Source: Avidehalobacter sp964569265 (GTDB taxonomy: Bacteria > Bacillota > Dehalobacteriia > UBA4068 > UBA4997). Taken from it: 64,000 nucleotides of DNA. The position numbers and the translations under genes are program-made. The stretch lies in contig CAZMTO010000001.1 in assembly GCA_964569265.1 (NCBI GenBank), forward strand, positions 1 through 64,000, written 5' to 3'. Below the pieces are notes generated by a model. It was not told the DNA's origin, made no database searches, and saw nothing but the letters and a program-made list of their open reading frames with translations. This document shows positions 24,518 to 33,077 of the stretch, piece by piece (the stretch's first letter is position 1; the number at the start of each line of letters is the position of its first letter).

Positions 24518-26182
24518 ATGACCCAACCAATTGATATAACCATTAGCTGGCATTATAACAACACCCACGGCCAAACGCAGGGGCAAGCCGGGCAAACCCT
24601 GTATCAGCTTATGCCCAAGGTAAAACCCGGCCAAATGCCCATAGTGGCGGCACTGTGCGGCAACCTTTTAAAAGACCTTTCTTATCCGCTGTTTTGTGAT
24701 GCTGAAATTACGTGGTTAGACGGTGCCACACCCTTGGGGCGGCGCATACTGCAAAATTCGCTGGCTTTTTTGCTGGCAGTAGCCGCCCGTGAGAATTTTC
24801 CGGAATATCGGCTGCATATCTTTCATTCGCTGCGCAACGGGCGTTTTTGTCGCCTTGTGCCCGGCAACGGTATGCCGCAATTATCTGCCAATGATATTGA
24901 AAAGCTGCGGCAGGCAATGCTGGCTTTGGCCAAAGCCAACCTGCCCATAACCAAAACGCGCCTTACCCGCACCGATGCTGTAAACTATTTTCGGCAGGCA
25001 GGCGATACCTACAAGGCACAAACGCTGGCCGAACTGCCCGACAAGCAAATTACCCTGCATACCCTGCGCGGCGTAACGCGGCATATGTTCAGCAAGCTGG
25101 TGCCCAACACCGGCCTGCTTACCGATTTTAACCTTGCCCCCTTTGAGGACGGCTTTATTTTGGCTGATGCTGCCGCCCAACCGCTGGCCTACCCCAAAAC
25201 GCTTAATGCCACCCTGCGTGACTACGATACCTGGATGCATACGCAGGGCGTGCGCTATTGCCCCGATTTAAATAACTATATACACCGCGACGATTTTAAC
25301 AGCCTGGTTATTATGGCCGAAAACAAACAAACCCGCAACTTGCAGGATATTGCCGATGATATAAGGGCGGCTTTTCCGCGGGTGCGGCTGGTGCTTATTG
25401 CCGGGCCAAGCAGCAGCGGCAAAACATCGTTTTGCAACCGTTTGGCCATAGAGCTGCGCAGCCTTGGTTTAAAGCCCATAACACTTTCTATGGACAATTA
25501 TTTTCGCAATAATGCCGATTTACCGCCTGCCGACGACGGTCTGCCGGACTTTGAAGCCGTAAGTGCCATAGATATTCCGCTGTTTAACCAACAACTAAAG
25601 CAAATGCTGGCCAACCAACCGGTTAATATGCCCGTGTTTGATTTTTTGACCGGCAGCCGCAGCCAACGCACCATACCCGTGCAGCTTACCGACGACCATA
25701 TTTTGCTGGTGGAGGGCATACACGGCCTTAATGATACCCTTACCGACGAGATACCGGCCGCCAACAAGCTTAAAATTTATATATCCTGTATGACGGCGCT
25801 TAATATGGATGACCTTACGTCGATTTCTACCAGCGATAACCGCGAAATACGCCGTTTGGTGCGCGATGTTAAGTTTAGGGGTATATCAGCCGAAAAAACC
25901 CTGCTTACCTGGCAAAAAGTGCGCCGAGGAGAAGAAAAAAACATCTTTCCGTATCAGGATGCGGCAGATTTTTACTTTAACACCTCGCTTGCCTACGAAT
26001 TTTCTCTGTTGGCGCCGCTTATAAAACCCAAGCTTACCGAAATAAGCGAACATAGCCCCGCTTACCCGGAGGCTCAGCGCCTGCTTAGTTTGGTAAACTG
26101 CTTTGCGGCCGGCAATGCCACCGCCGTGCCGGCGTATTCTCTGTTGCAGGAATTTTTAGGTAACAGCATTTTTGAGGTATAG
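24518..26182 (+). CDS. Uridine kinase-like nucleoside kinase with TGS/ThrRS-like N-terminus
   Basis: A 554-residue fusion. Residues about 1-70 look like a TGS domain, about 75-220 like the threonyl-tRNA synthetase additional domain, and about 285-500 are a P-loop phosphoribulokinase/uridine kinase domain with Walker A GPSSSGKT (about residue 296), the substrate block SMDNYF, and a Walker B-like region ILLVEGIHGLND. Proteins of this layout occur widely in Bacillota and are annotated as nucleoside kinases. Phosphorylation of uridine is a reasonable guess. It is downstream of the aminopeptidase, with start ATG after GAGAGGGCG. Confidence 0.86.
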   Translation: MTQPIDITISWHYNNTHGQTQGQAGQTLYQLMPKVKPGQMPIVAALCGNLLKDLSYPLFCDAEITWLDGATPLGRRILQNSLAFLLAVAARENFPEYRLHIFHSLRNGRFCRLVPGNGMPQLSANDIEKLRQAMLALAKANLPITKTRLTRTDAVNYFRQAGDTYKAQTLAELPDKQITLHTLRGVTRHMFSKLVPNTGLLTDFNLAPFEDGFILADAAAQPLAYPKTLNATLRDYDTWMHTQGVRYCPDLNNYIHRDDFNSLVIMAENKQTRNLQDIADDIRAAFPRVRLVLIAGPSSSGKTSFCNRLAIELRSLGLKPITLSMDNYFRNNADLPPADDGLPDFEAVSAIDIPLFNQQLKQMLANQPVNMPVFDFLTGSRSQRTIPVQLTDDHILLVEGIHGLNDTLTDEIPAANKLKIYISCMTALNMDDLTSISTSDNREIRRLVRDVKFRGISAEKTLLTWQKVRRGEEKNIFPYQDAADFYFNTSLAYEFSLLAPLIKPKLTEISEHSPAYPEAQRLLSLVNCFAAGNATAVPAYSLLQEFLGNSIFEV

Positions 26183-26270
26183 ATAACAGGTGTTCCTCTA
26201 ATAATAGGCTTAGACCAATTTTTTGACGGAATTTTCGGCAAACAGCTAACCTATATCAGGAGGACACATT

Positions 26271-26603
26271 ATGAAAAAGCTAACAAGCCTGCTGCTGGCT
26301 GCCCTGCTTGTGGGCGCACTGGCCGGCTGCGGCACCGATGACACTACCACCGGTGGTTCTACAGGCACCAACACCGGCACTATAAGCGGCAATTCTCTGC
26401 CTAACACCACCAACACCGGTATGAACACCGACAGTATGGGCGATTATCTTAATAATAACGCCCCTAACACCAAATACCGCGCAAATGGTATGGGCGCCGA
26501 TTACGAACCCACCGGCAATGCGCTAACCGGCAAAAACTACGCCGACAGCGATTATCAGCACAGCGGCGTTACCGGGGCCAACAGTGTAAAGGCCGATATG
26601 TAA
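26271..26603 (+). CDS. Small lipoprotein of unknown function
   Basis: A 110-residue protein with a lipoprotein signal (MKKLTSLLLAALLVGALAGC, lipobox LAGC, Cys20), then a Thr/Gly/Asn-rich low-complexity linker and no recognised domain. It should be anchored to the outer face of the membrane after diacylglycerol transfer. The ribosome binding site is AGGAGG. It is a single gene closed by a strong terminator. Confidence 0.85.
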   Translation: MKKLTSLLLAALLVGALAGCGTDDTTTGGSTGTNTGTISGNSLPNTTNTGMNTDSMGDYLNNNAPNTKYRANGMGADYEPTGNALTGKNYADSDYQHSGVTGANSVKADM

Positions 26604-26634
26604 GCCGGTTTGCACGCCAAATTTAACGCAATTT

Positions 26635-26672
26635 AAAAGGCAGCCAACCCCGCTTGGGGGGCGCTGCCTTTT
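26635..26672. terminator. Bidirectional terminator between lipoprotein gene and ilvN
   Basis: AAAAGGCAGC (26635-26644) pairs with GCTGCCTTTT (26663-26672). Confidence 0.88.
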
Positions 26673-26692
26673 GTATATTTATGCATTTTTAA

Positions 26693-27196
26693 TTAAAGCT
26701 CGTCGGTAAAGCTTACCGGCAAAATGCTAAGGCTAATTTCACCGGTACGTATAATTTCAATAATGCCATACTTCTTCATCAGCTCGCAAAACGAGTCGAT
26801 TTTTTTACTGTCGTTAGTTATTTCAATAACCATCGCTTCGGCATTAAAGTCTATAATACGGCCCATAAACACGTTTACCAGGCTCATAATTTCCTGTCGG
26901 TATTCGTCAGACGTGCGAATTTTTATCAGCGCCAGCTCACGGCTCATAGATGCTGCCTTAGACAAATGCACCACGCGGTATACCTGCACCAGCTTTTCTA
27001 TCTGCGCCATTATCTGTTCAAGCTGCCAGTCCTCGTCTATCTGCACCACCAGCGATATCCGTGTGATATTGGGTTTTTCGGTTTTAGATGCCGCAATAGA
27101 TTCGATATTGTAGCCACGGCGCGATATAAGGCCGGAAACGTGGGTTAAAACACCGGGGCTGTCTTCTACCAAAACGGCAAGCTGCTTTCTCTTCAT
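26693..27196 (-). CDS. ilvN: Acetolactate synthase small (regulatory) subunit
   Basis: A 167-residue regulatory subunit with an N-terminal ACT domain (LAVLVEDSPGVLTHVSGLISRRGYNIESIA, residues about 5-35) that binds valine for feedback control, and a C-terminal ACT-like domain. It assembles with IlvB. The ATG at 27196 overlaps the ilvB stop by one base (TGATG), giving tight coupling; a TTG one codon earlier is an alternative. Confidence 0.95.
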   Translation of the reverse strand: MKRKQLAVLVEDSPGVLTHVSGLISRRGYNIESIAASKTEKPNITRISLVVQIDEDWQLEQIMAQIEKLVQVYRVVHLSKAASMSRELALIKIRTSDEYRQEIMSLVNVFMGRIIDFNAEAMVIEITNDSKKIDSFCELMKKYGIIEIIRTGEISLSILPVSFTDEL

Positions 27197-28881
27197 CAAT
27201 AATCGCCCCCTTCAAACACCATTTCCGACAATGAGCTGCCGGGTGCCACCATAGGCATAACGTTTTCCATATCATCCACCAGCACCTCTATAACCACCGG
27301 GCCGGGGGTAGCCTGCGCCTTTTTAAGGCCCGCTGCCACATCCTCGGGTTTTTCTATGGTTATACCGGTACAGCCCATAACCTCGCCCAAGGCGGCAAAG
27401 CTCATTTTAAATTCGTGCTTGCTGGCCGACATACGGTTGTTAAAAAACATACGCTGCCACTGGCGCACCATACCAAGGCCGCTGTTATTAAGCACCAGCA
27501 CCTTTACCGGCAGTTTTTCTTCGGCAAGGGTTGCCATTTCCTGGCAGTTCATCATAATGCTGCCGTCCGACGATATTATCCAAACCTCTTTATCACCGGC
27601 AGCAAACGCTGCACCCATAGCAGCCGGCAAACCATAGCCCATAGTGCCAAGGCCGCCGCTGGTTAAAAAGGTACGCGGGTATTTAAAGTCCATATATTGC
27701 GCCGTCCACATTTGATGCTGCCCAACGTCGGTGGCAATAATTGCTTCGCCGTGGCCGGTCAAATCATTAAGCGCCTGCAAAACAGCTTCGGGCTTAATAA
27801 CACTGTCAGATGCTTCGTAGCTCATCGGGTGTTCGGCCTTCCACTTTTGGCAATTTGCGTGCCATTCGTCTAAATTGGCGGTTTTAGCCTCTTTAAGCAG
27901 CTCTAAAGACCATTTTAAGTCACCGGCCAGGCGGTAATCTACCCGCACATTTTTATTAAACTCGGCCGGGTCAACGTCTAAATGCACCACACGTGCCCCC
28001 GCCGCAAAGGTATTAAGCGTGCCGGTAACACGGTCATCAAAGCGCACACCCGCACCAATAAGCAAATCGGCGTGCTGCACTGCCATATTTGCCGCGTAGG
28101 TACCGTGCATACCCAGCATACCCAAATGCAGCTCATCTTGGGTGGGGTAGGCCGTTAAACCCATAAGGCTGGCCACCACCGGTATTTTGGTGCGGTTCAC
28201 AAATTCGGCAATTTCTTCGGCGGCATTGGCGCTTATAACACCGCCGCCAATAAACAGCACCGGGCTGTGGCTGCGGCCGATAACGTCAATAATGGCCTGT
28301 AAATCGGCGATGCTGCCTTCTAATTTAGGCTGGTAGCTCCATTTTAAGTCGGCCAAATTCGTCGAATAATCAAATTCGCCCTCCTCCAGCAAAATATCCT
28401 TGGGGATATCTACTACCACCGGGCCAGGGCGGCCGGTGCGGGCAATATAAAAGGCCTTTTTTAACACCAACGACAAATCGTTGACATCCTGCACCAAAAA
28501 ATTGTGCTTGGTTATAGGCGTGGTAATGCCCATAATATCAGCTTCCTGAAAACTGTCTTTACCGATAGAAGCCCGCGGCACCTGACAGGTTATGCACACC
28601 ATCGGTATAGAATCCATATTGGCAGTGGCAATACCGGTTATAAGGTTGGTAGCCCCCGGGCCTGACGTTGATACGCAAACACCCACCTTGCCGCTGCTGC
28701 GCGCATAACCGTCGGCTGCGTGTACAGCGCCTTGTTCGTGGCGTGTTAAAACGTGCTTTAAACCACTGTCGTAAATTGCATCATACAAGGGCAATGCCTG
28801 GCCGCCCGGATACCCGAAAATAGTTTCGATACCCTCGGCCTTTATTGCCTCTACTACCATTTTTGCACCGCTTAATCGCAT
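27196..28881 (-). CDS. ilvB: Acetolactate synthase large (catalytic) subunit
   Basis: A ThDP-dependent enzyme that condenses pyruvate to acetolactate (or with 2-ketobutyrate) as the first common step of branched-chain amino acid synthesis. The 561-residue protein has GYPGGQALPLYD with the catalytic Glu region, RHEQGAVHAADGYAR (Glu about 47), and the ThDP motif GDGSIMMN...NN (about 443-470). Its start lies inside the 3' end of the radical SAM gene (10-base overlap) with GGAGG as ribosome binding site, so scfB, ilvB and ilvN form one operon. Confidence 0.97.
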   Translation of the reverse strand: MRLSGAKMVVEAIKAEGIETIFGYPGGQALPLYDAIYDSGLKHVLTRHEQGAVHAADGYARSSGKVGVCVSTSGPGATNLITGIATANMDSIPMVCITCQVPRASIGKDSFQEADIMGITTPITKHNFLVQDVNDLSLVLKKAFYIARTGRPGPVVVDIPKDILLEEGEFDYSTNLADLKWSYQPKLEGSIADLQAIIDVIGRSHSPVLFIGGGVISANAAEEIAEFVNRTKIPVVASLMGLTAYPTQDELHLGMLGMHGTYAANMAVQHADLLIGAGVRFDDRVTGTLNTFAAGARVVHLDVDPAEFNKNVRVDYRLAGDLKWSLELLKEAKTANLDEWHANCQKWKAEHPMSYEASDSVIKPEAVLQALNDLTGHGEAIIATDVGQHQMWTAQYMDFKYPRTFLTSGGLGTMGYGLPAAMGAAFAAGDKEVWIISSDGSIMMNCQEMATLAEEKLPVKVLVLNNSGLGMVRQWQRMFFNNRMSASKHEFKMSFAALGEVMGCTGITIEKPEDVAAGLKKAQATPGPVVIEVLVDDMENVMPMVAPGSSLSEMVFEGGDY

Positions 28882-30230
28882 AGCTCCGCCTCCTTAACTG
28901 CCAGCCAAATTGCACATTCTAAGCGCATTTGGCTAATTGCACAGCCCAGCTCGTAGGGCTGCATAATATCGTGATGAAACAAATCGGCATTAGCATGACA
29001 GCCGCCGCTGCAAAAAAACCGCGCCCAACAGGTTTGGCAGGGCTTTTTGTTATAAACGTGCGCATTGCGGAACTTGTCTACCAGCTCTTTAGAGCCGGGC
29101 CACACGCCTTCATCTACCGTGCCCAGCTTATATTCTTCTCGGCCGACAAACTGGTGGCAGGGGTACAAATCACCCTCGGGTGTTACCACCATATATTCAT
29201 AACCGGCACCGCAGCCGGTAAGCCGCTTGGGCAGGCACGGGCCATGCTTTAAATCTAACTTAAAGTGAAAGAAGTCAAACGGTTTGCCTGCCTCACGTCT
29301 GTCCTCAAACAGGTGGGCCAGTTTCCAGTATTCTTCTTTAAGCTGCGGCAGATCATCTTCGGTAAGCTTGCGCGGGCCATAAAGCTCCACCGCCGGCTCC
29401 ATAGAAAGCCGCGGAAAACCAAGCTCCAGCCAGTGTTCTATATCTGCACAAAAATCCTTGTTATATGCCGTGTAGGTGCCGCGCACAATGGCATTGTTGC
29501 GGCTGTTCTGCGCCAAAAACGCCTTAATATTTTCCGTAACCTGCTCGTAGCTGCCGCTGCCGTCCGGGAACACCCTCTGGCGGTCGTGAACTTCGGGGCG
29601 GCCATCGTGGCTAAGCACCACGCTAACGGCGTTTTCTTCGGCCCAGGCGTCAATTTCGGGCGTTAAACCCACACAGTTGGTGGTAAAAGTAAAGCGGAAG
29701 GTTTTGCCATACTGCTTTTCGCGTTCTCGGCCGTAGGCCACCAGTTGCTTTACCACATCAATATTCAGCAGCGGTTCGCCGCCAAAAAAGTCTATTTCTA
29801 AAAATTTCCGCAGGCCGCTGTGTTCCAAAACATAATCCAGCGCTTTAGCACCGGTTTCAAAGCTCATCATAGAACGGTGACCGCCAAAGCTGCCGGTAGA
29901 AGCAAAACAGTAACGGCAACGCAGGTCGCAATCGTGGCAAATATTTAAGCACAACGACTTTAATACCGGCGCCGGCGGAATATACTTGCCCTCGTAAGCA
30001 TCATTGGTAAACAACAGTCCCTGCTCTTTTAATTCCAGCAGTTCAGCGGCAATTTCCTGCTCGTCGGCCGTCAGGGCTTCGGCCTGTGCCAGCTTGTTTA
30101 ACACCGCCGCCGTTGCATCATCTATCCGCATAACCGAACCGCTGTTAATGTCCAGCAGCAGCCAACCGTCCGGCACGCTAAACCAGTGCAAAAGCTGCAA
30201 ATCGTCCGGCTTTATCTGCGTATTATTCAT
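28872..30230 (-). CDS. scfB: SCIFF peptide radical SAM maturase
   Basis: A 452-residue radical SAM/SPASM enzyme that forms thioether cross-links in the SCIFF peptide. It shows an N-terminal peptide-recognition (RRE-like) region of about 85 residues, the [4Fe-4S]-SAM motif CDLRCRYC (Cys101, 105, 108), a GGEPL motif (about 152), and C-terminal SPASM cysteines in CGAGYEYMVV, LYPCHQF and CQTCWARFFCSGGCHAN for auxiliary clusters. The substrate gene scfA lies 108 bases upstream on the same strand. It overlaps ilvB downstream, an unusual coupling of peptide modification to amino acid synthesis. Confidence 0.95.
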   Translation of the reverse strand: MNNTQIKPDDLQLLHWFSVPDGWLLLDINSGSVMRIDDATAAVLNKLAQAEALTADEQEIAAELLELKEQGLLFTNDAYEGKYIPPAPVLKSLCLNICHDCDLRCRYCFASTGSFGGHRSMMSFETGAKALDYVLEHSGLRKFLEIDFFGGEPLLNIDVVKQLVAYGREREKQYGKTFRFTFTTNCVGLTPEIDAWAEENAVSVVLSHDGRPEVHDRQRVFPDGSGSYEQVTENIKAFLAQNSRNNAIVRGTYTAYNKDFCADIEHWLELGFPRLSMEPAVELYGPRKLTEDDLPQLKEEYWKLAHLFEDRREAGKPFDFFHFKLDLKHGPCLPKRLTGCGAGYEYMVVTPEGDLYPCHQFVGREEYKLGTVDEGVWPGSKELVDKFRNAHVYNKKPCQTCWARFFCSGGCHANADLFHHDIMQPYELGCAISQMRLECAIWLAVKEAELCD

Positions 30231-30289
30231 AATATGTATCCCAACCTTACTTTAAATATCTTAAAAATATATAACCAAATTTTGGCCAT

Positions 30290-30320
30290 AAAAAAGCAAA
30301 CGAGGGCGCTTAAAGCACCC
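30290..30320 (-). terminator. Partial terminator between scfA and scfB
   Basis: On the minus strand GGGTGC-TTTAA-GCGCCC (30320-30304), then a T-rich stretch with TTTTTT. It may terminate most scfA transcripts and so keep the peptide in excess over its maturase. Confidence 0.55.
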
Positions 30321-30338
30321 CCGCAGTTTCTGCAAAAG

Positions 30339-30479
30339 TTATTTTTCGCAGGCCTGATTGCCAACCGTGCAAGAGGTTTTGCAAGCAGACTGGCAGGAGC
30401 TTTGGCAGTTGCCGCAGCCGCCGTTTTTAGCGTTTTCCTGCAATTTCCCTTTAAAAATGACCTGAATATGCTTAGCCAT
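30339..30479 (-). CDS. scfA: SCIFF peptide precursor (six cysteines in forty-five)
   Basis: A 46-residue peptide MAKHIQVIFKGKL... with six cysteines in a CGNC-SSC-SAC-TSC-GNQAC pattern at the C-terminal end. This is the SCIFF ribosomally made, post-translationally modified peptide of Clostridia, substrate of the adjacent radical SAM maturase. I chose ATG 30479 after GGGAGG (7 bases); a longer frame upstream has no site and is not conserved in the family. Its biological role is unknown in any species. Confidence 0.93.
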   Translation of the reverse strand: MAKHIQVIFKGKLQENAKNGGCGNCQSSCQSACKTSCTVGNQACEK

Positions 30480-30562
30480 GATCATTCCTCCCATATATTT
30501 GGGGGTAGCCCCCGCAAAATTTTGCCAACAAAGCCCCAAACGGGCAACTTTGTAGTAGATTA

Positions 30563-30591
30563 AGTATAACATAATTTTAAGGCGGCTTCAA
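30563..30591 (-). promoter_or_regulatory. Promoter of scfA
   Basis: On the minus strand TTGAAG (30591-30586), 17 bases, TATACT (30568-30563). The leader is about 80 bases. Confidence 0.65.
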
Positions 30592-30630
30592 GGGCTTTTG
30601 TGCGGTTTTTGTTATTTAGCCTGCACAGGC

Positions 30631-30658
30631 TTGGCAAATTATGCATAACCTGTACTAT
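30631..30658 (+). promoter_or_regulatory. Promoter of the cysteine-rich protein operon
   Basis: TTGGCA (30631-30636), 16 bases, TACTAT (30653-30658), divergent from the scfA promoter 40 bases away. Confidence 0.55.
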
Positions 30659-30689
30659 AAACCAAAAAAAACACAAGGAGGGCTTGATT

Positions 30690-30854
30690 ATGGCCTGTAT
30701 AAATAACTGCCCGTGTAACTTTAATAGCTGTAATAACTGTAATAGTTGTAATAGCTGCGGCTGTGGCTGCAACCGCCGCCGTACCTGCGATTTTTCTAAT
30801 CTGGGTATTTGGGGCAACACCTGGCCTATAGGCGGTGTTTGCTGTAGGCGTTAG
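30690..30854 (+). CDS. Cysteine-rich small protein 1
   Basis: A 54-residue protein with 12 cysteines. The N-terminal half is built of repeated N-x-C units (NNC, NSC, NNC, NSC, NSC, GCGC), followed by RRRTC and a C-terminal GIWGNTWPIGGVCC. No signal peptide is visible. I know no family. It starts at ATG 30690 after AAGGAGG, a strong site. It lies divergent to the SCIFF genes and heads an apparent three-gene operon. Possible roles are metal binding, a structural disulfide-rich protein or a modified peptide; all are inference. Confidence 0.75.
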   Translation: MACINNCPCNFNSCNNCNSCNSCGCGCNRRRTCDFSNLGIWGNTWPIGGVCCRR

Positions 30855-30959
30855 GCATTATTTTTGGTAATAACAATGCCGGGCAGCAATTTGCTGGCAC
30901 CAACAGGCGTTGTTGTTCATAAATATAACTAACAACAATATTAAAGGAGGTCACAAATT

Positions 30960-31223
30960 ATGCTTACCAATTCTATCTTCGGCTCTTGTAATTCCTGTGG
31001 GTGCGGCAGTTGCGGCAATAGCTGCGGCTGCAATAGCTGCGGCAACGGTGTTTTGGGCACCAACACCGGCAGTTGCGGGTGTGGCTGCGGCAGTTGGGGC
31101 GGCAACCTCGGCTGTTCGGCGTTTAACTTTGTAGGAGATTGGGTAAATATTGTGGTAACCTTAACCGTTTTGCAGAGCATTTTGGGTTTGGTGTGCAACT
31201 GGAACTGCGGCTGCAACAACTAA
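30960..31223 (+). CDS. Cysteine/glycine-rich small protein 2
   Basis: An 87-residue protein with 14 cysteines. Residues 8-52 are Gly/Cys/Ser/Asn repeats (CNSCGCGSCGNSCGC, SCGCGCGSW). Residues about 54-80 are hydrophobic (FNFVGDWVNIVVTLTVLQSILGLV), a possible membrane or amphipathic helix, followed by a last CNWNCGCNN. The ribosome binding site is AAAGGAGG. It is clearly related in composition to protein 1 but not a simple duplicate. Family unknown. Confidence 0.75.
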   Translation: MLTNSIFGSCNSCGCGSCGNSCGCNSCGNGVLGTNTGSCGCGCGSWGGNLGCSAFNFVGDWVNIVVTLTVLQSILGLVCNWNCGCNN

Positions 31224-31301
31224 ACAATGCAAGGTTAGCTTAGCTTTGGGGGACGGCTGCCCACGCGGCCGCCCCTATTGCTTACAGAGGAGGAATTTTT
31301 G

Positions 31302-31997
31302 ATGAACAAACAGGAGCTTATAGACTGCCTGCTGGATTGCAGCCGACGTTTGGCGCAGTTGGCCGAACATTTGCAAAATTGGCAGCCACCGGACGAAGCT
31401 GCCCCCACCGATATTGCTGCCGACACCATAGCTAAAGCGGTTGCAGAAGCTGCGCCCGATGAAGCTGTTGATACTGTTAATGATGCTGTTATTGATGTTA
31501 ATACTATTGATGTTGATACAGCGGCACCGCCCGCCCCAACCGTAAGGGCCAGCGCAGCCAACCCGTTTGCCCGCCTGTTTGCCGGGCTAAACCCCGGCGG
31601 CACCAACCTGCCGACAGGCAGCAACCCGTTTAATCTGCTTAATATGCTGGGTGGCGGTATGCCCGGCCTTGGCAGCGGCAACCTGCCCACTACCCTGGCC
31701 GAACTGCACGACAACCCGCAAATTATGAACATTTTAAGCCAGGTAGCCGGTAACCCGCAAAGCCTTAATATGTTATCTTCGCTTACGGGGCAAAGCCCGG
31801 CAGCCCTGCAAGGGGCACTAAACAGCTTGCAGCCCACGGCAGCAGCTACACCGGCAGCAGCTACACCGGCAGCACCCGCGCCTATACCTGCGGCAGCGGC
31901 AGCCCCTATGCCGGCAGTACCATCGGCAACTGCCCACTTAGATAACCTGCTGGCCGAATGGCACTGGGGGCCATATGCCCGCGTTTGGGCACGCTAA
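31302..31997 (+). CDS. Ala/Pro-rich low-complexity protein of the cysteine-rich operon
   Basis: A 231-residue protein. The N-terminal helix MNKQELIDCLLDCSRRLAQL contains two cysteines. Then come an acidic Asp/Ala/Val region, an Asn/Gly/Pro-rich middle, and a helical repeat-like pair (LHDNPQIMNILSQVAGNPQSLNMLSSLTG, about residues 132-160) reminiscent of STI1-type segments. An Ala/Pro linker with repeated TPAA follows, and the aromatic C-terminus is AEWHWGPYARVWAR. ATG 31302 follows AGAGGAGG. No signal peptide. Function unknown; it probably acts with the two cysteine-rich proteins. Confidence 0.72.
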   Translation: MNKQELIDCLLDCSRRLAQLAEHLQNWQPPDEAAPTDIAADTIAKAVAEAAPDEAVDTVNDAVIDVNTIDVDTAAPPAPTVRASAANPFARLFAGLNPGGTNLPTGSNPFNLLNMLGGGMPGLGSGNLPTTLAELHDNPQIMNILSQVAGNPQSLNMLSSLTGQSPAALQGALNSLQPTAAATPAAATPAAPAPIPAAAAAPMPAVPSATAHLDNLLAEWHWGPYARVWAR

Positions 31998-32025
31998 ACC
32001 GCCGCGCAAGCCTTGGTCAGCCTAT

Positions 32026-32074
32026 AAAAAACCACCGGCACAGCCCTTGCATAAAAGGCATACCGGTGGTTTTG
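32026..32074. terminator. Bidirectional terminator between cysteine-rich operon and fabK
   Basis: AAAAACCACCGG pairs with CCGGTGGTTTTG across about 25 bases. Confidence 0.85.
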
Positions 32075-32090
32075 TTGTGTTTTAAGCTTA

Positions 32091-33035
32091 TCAGTCTACC
32101 AATTTAGCCGCAGCCAACAGGGCAGCTTCGGCATCGGTGGCAATTTTAGCCATAATATCAGCTATTTTGCCGCCGCCGGTTATCAGGCCGGATATTTGCC
32201 CGGCCATAAGGCAGCCGTTTTCCACATCGCCGCGCTTGGCTTTTAACAGGCCCTCTGCCGCCAAAGCATCACGCTCGGCCTCGGTGCCCGGTATTTTTTC
32301 CAGCTCGGCATATTTAAGCACCATAGTATTTTTAAGCGACCTTACCACGTGCGACGTACCGCGCCCGGTAACAATAGTTTCAGTATCTATGGCGTTAATA
32401 ATGCGCTGTTTAAAGGCATCGTCTATCGGACATTCATCGGCTACCATAAAGGCCGTGCCTATTTGCACACCCACGGCGCCCATAAGCAGCATAGCCGCCA
32501 TAGCGTTGCCGCTGGCAATACCGCCTGCCGCCAAAACCGGTATATCTACTGCTGCCAAAACCTGCGGCAGCAGCGCAAGGGTAGTCATTTCGCCAACGTG
32601 CCCACCGGATTCCGTACCTTCGGCCACCACGGCGTAAGCACCGGCCTTAGCCGCCTTTACTGCGGCACGCACATTGGGTATAACCGGTATAACCTTTACA
32701 CCGCCCGCCAAAAGCTCCGGCATATAGGGGGTGGGGTCTCCGGCACCGGTAGTAACCACCGGCACCTTATTTTCCACCACAATTTTTACCATCTCTTTTA
32801 TTTCGGGCGTTTGCAGCATAAGGTTAACGCCAAAGGGTTTATCGGTAAGCTGCTTACAGCGTTTTACCTCGGCTTCTACCTGAGCAGCCGTAAGGCCGCT
32901 GCTGCATACCAAACCCAGCCCGCCGGCATTGCTGGCTGCTGCTGCCATTGCACCGTCGGTAATGTAGGCCATACCGCCGGAAAATATCGGGTATTTAAGC
33001 CCTAAATCTTTACATAAAACACTGTTAATGCTCAT
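32091..33035 (-). CDS. fabK: Enoyl-ACP reductase II (FabK-type FMN enzyme)
   Basis: A 314-residue TIM-barrel flavoprotein of the FabK/nitronate monooxygenase superfamily. GTESGGHVGE (about residue 140), VLAAGGIASG (about 170), GVQIGTAF (about 190) and the C-terminal NGCLMAGQISGLI are FabK-like and favour enoyl-ACP reduction in fatty acid synthesis over nitronate oxidation. No other fab gene is near, so the alternative (2-nitropropane dioxygenase-like) cannot be excluded. The start ATG follows AAGGAG. Confidence 0.85.
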   Translation of the reverse strand: MSINSVLCKDLGLKYPIFSGGMAYITDGAMAAAASNAGGLGLVCSSGLTAAQVEAEVKRCKQLTDKPFGVNLMLQTPEIKEMVKIVVENKVPVVTTGAGDPTPYMPELLAGGVKVIPVIPNVRAAVKAAKAGAYAVVAEGTESGGHVGEMTTLALLPQVLAAVDIPVLAAGGIASGNAMAAMLLMGAVGVQIGTAFMVADECPIDDAFKQRIINAIDTETIVTGRGTSHVVRSLKNTMVLKYAELEKIPGTEAERDALAAEGLLKAKRGDVENGCLMAGQISGLITGGGKIADIMAKIATDAEAALLAAAKLVD

Positions 33036-33077
33036 ATTATCTCCTTTTTATAAAAAAATTATAAAAATTTATAAAAA

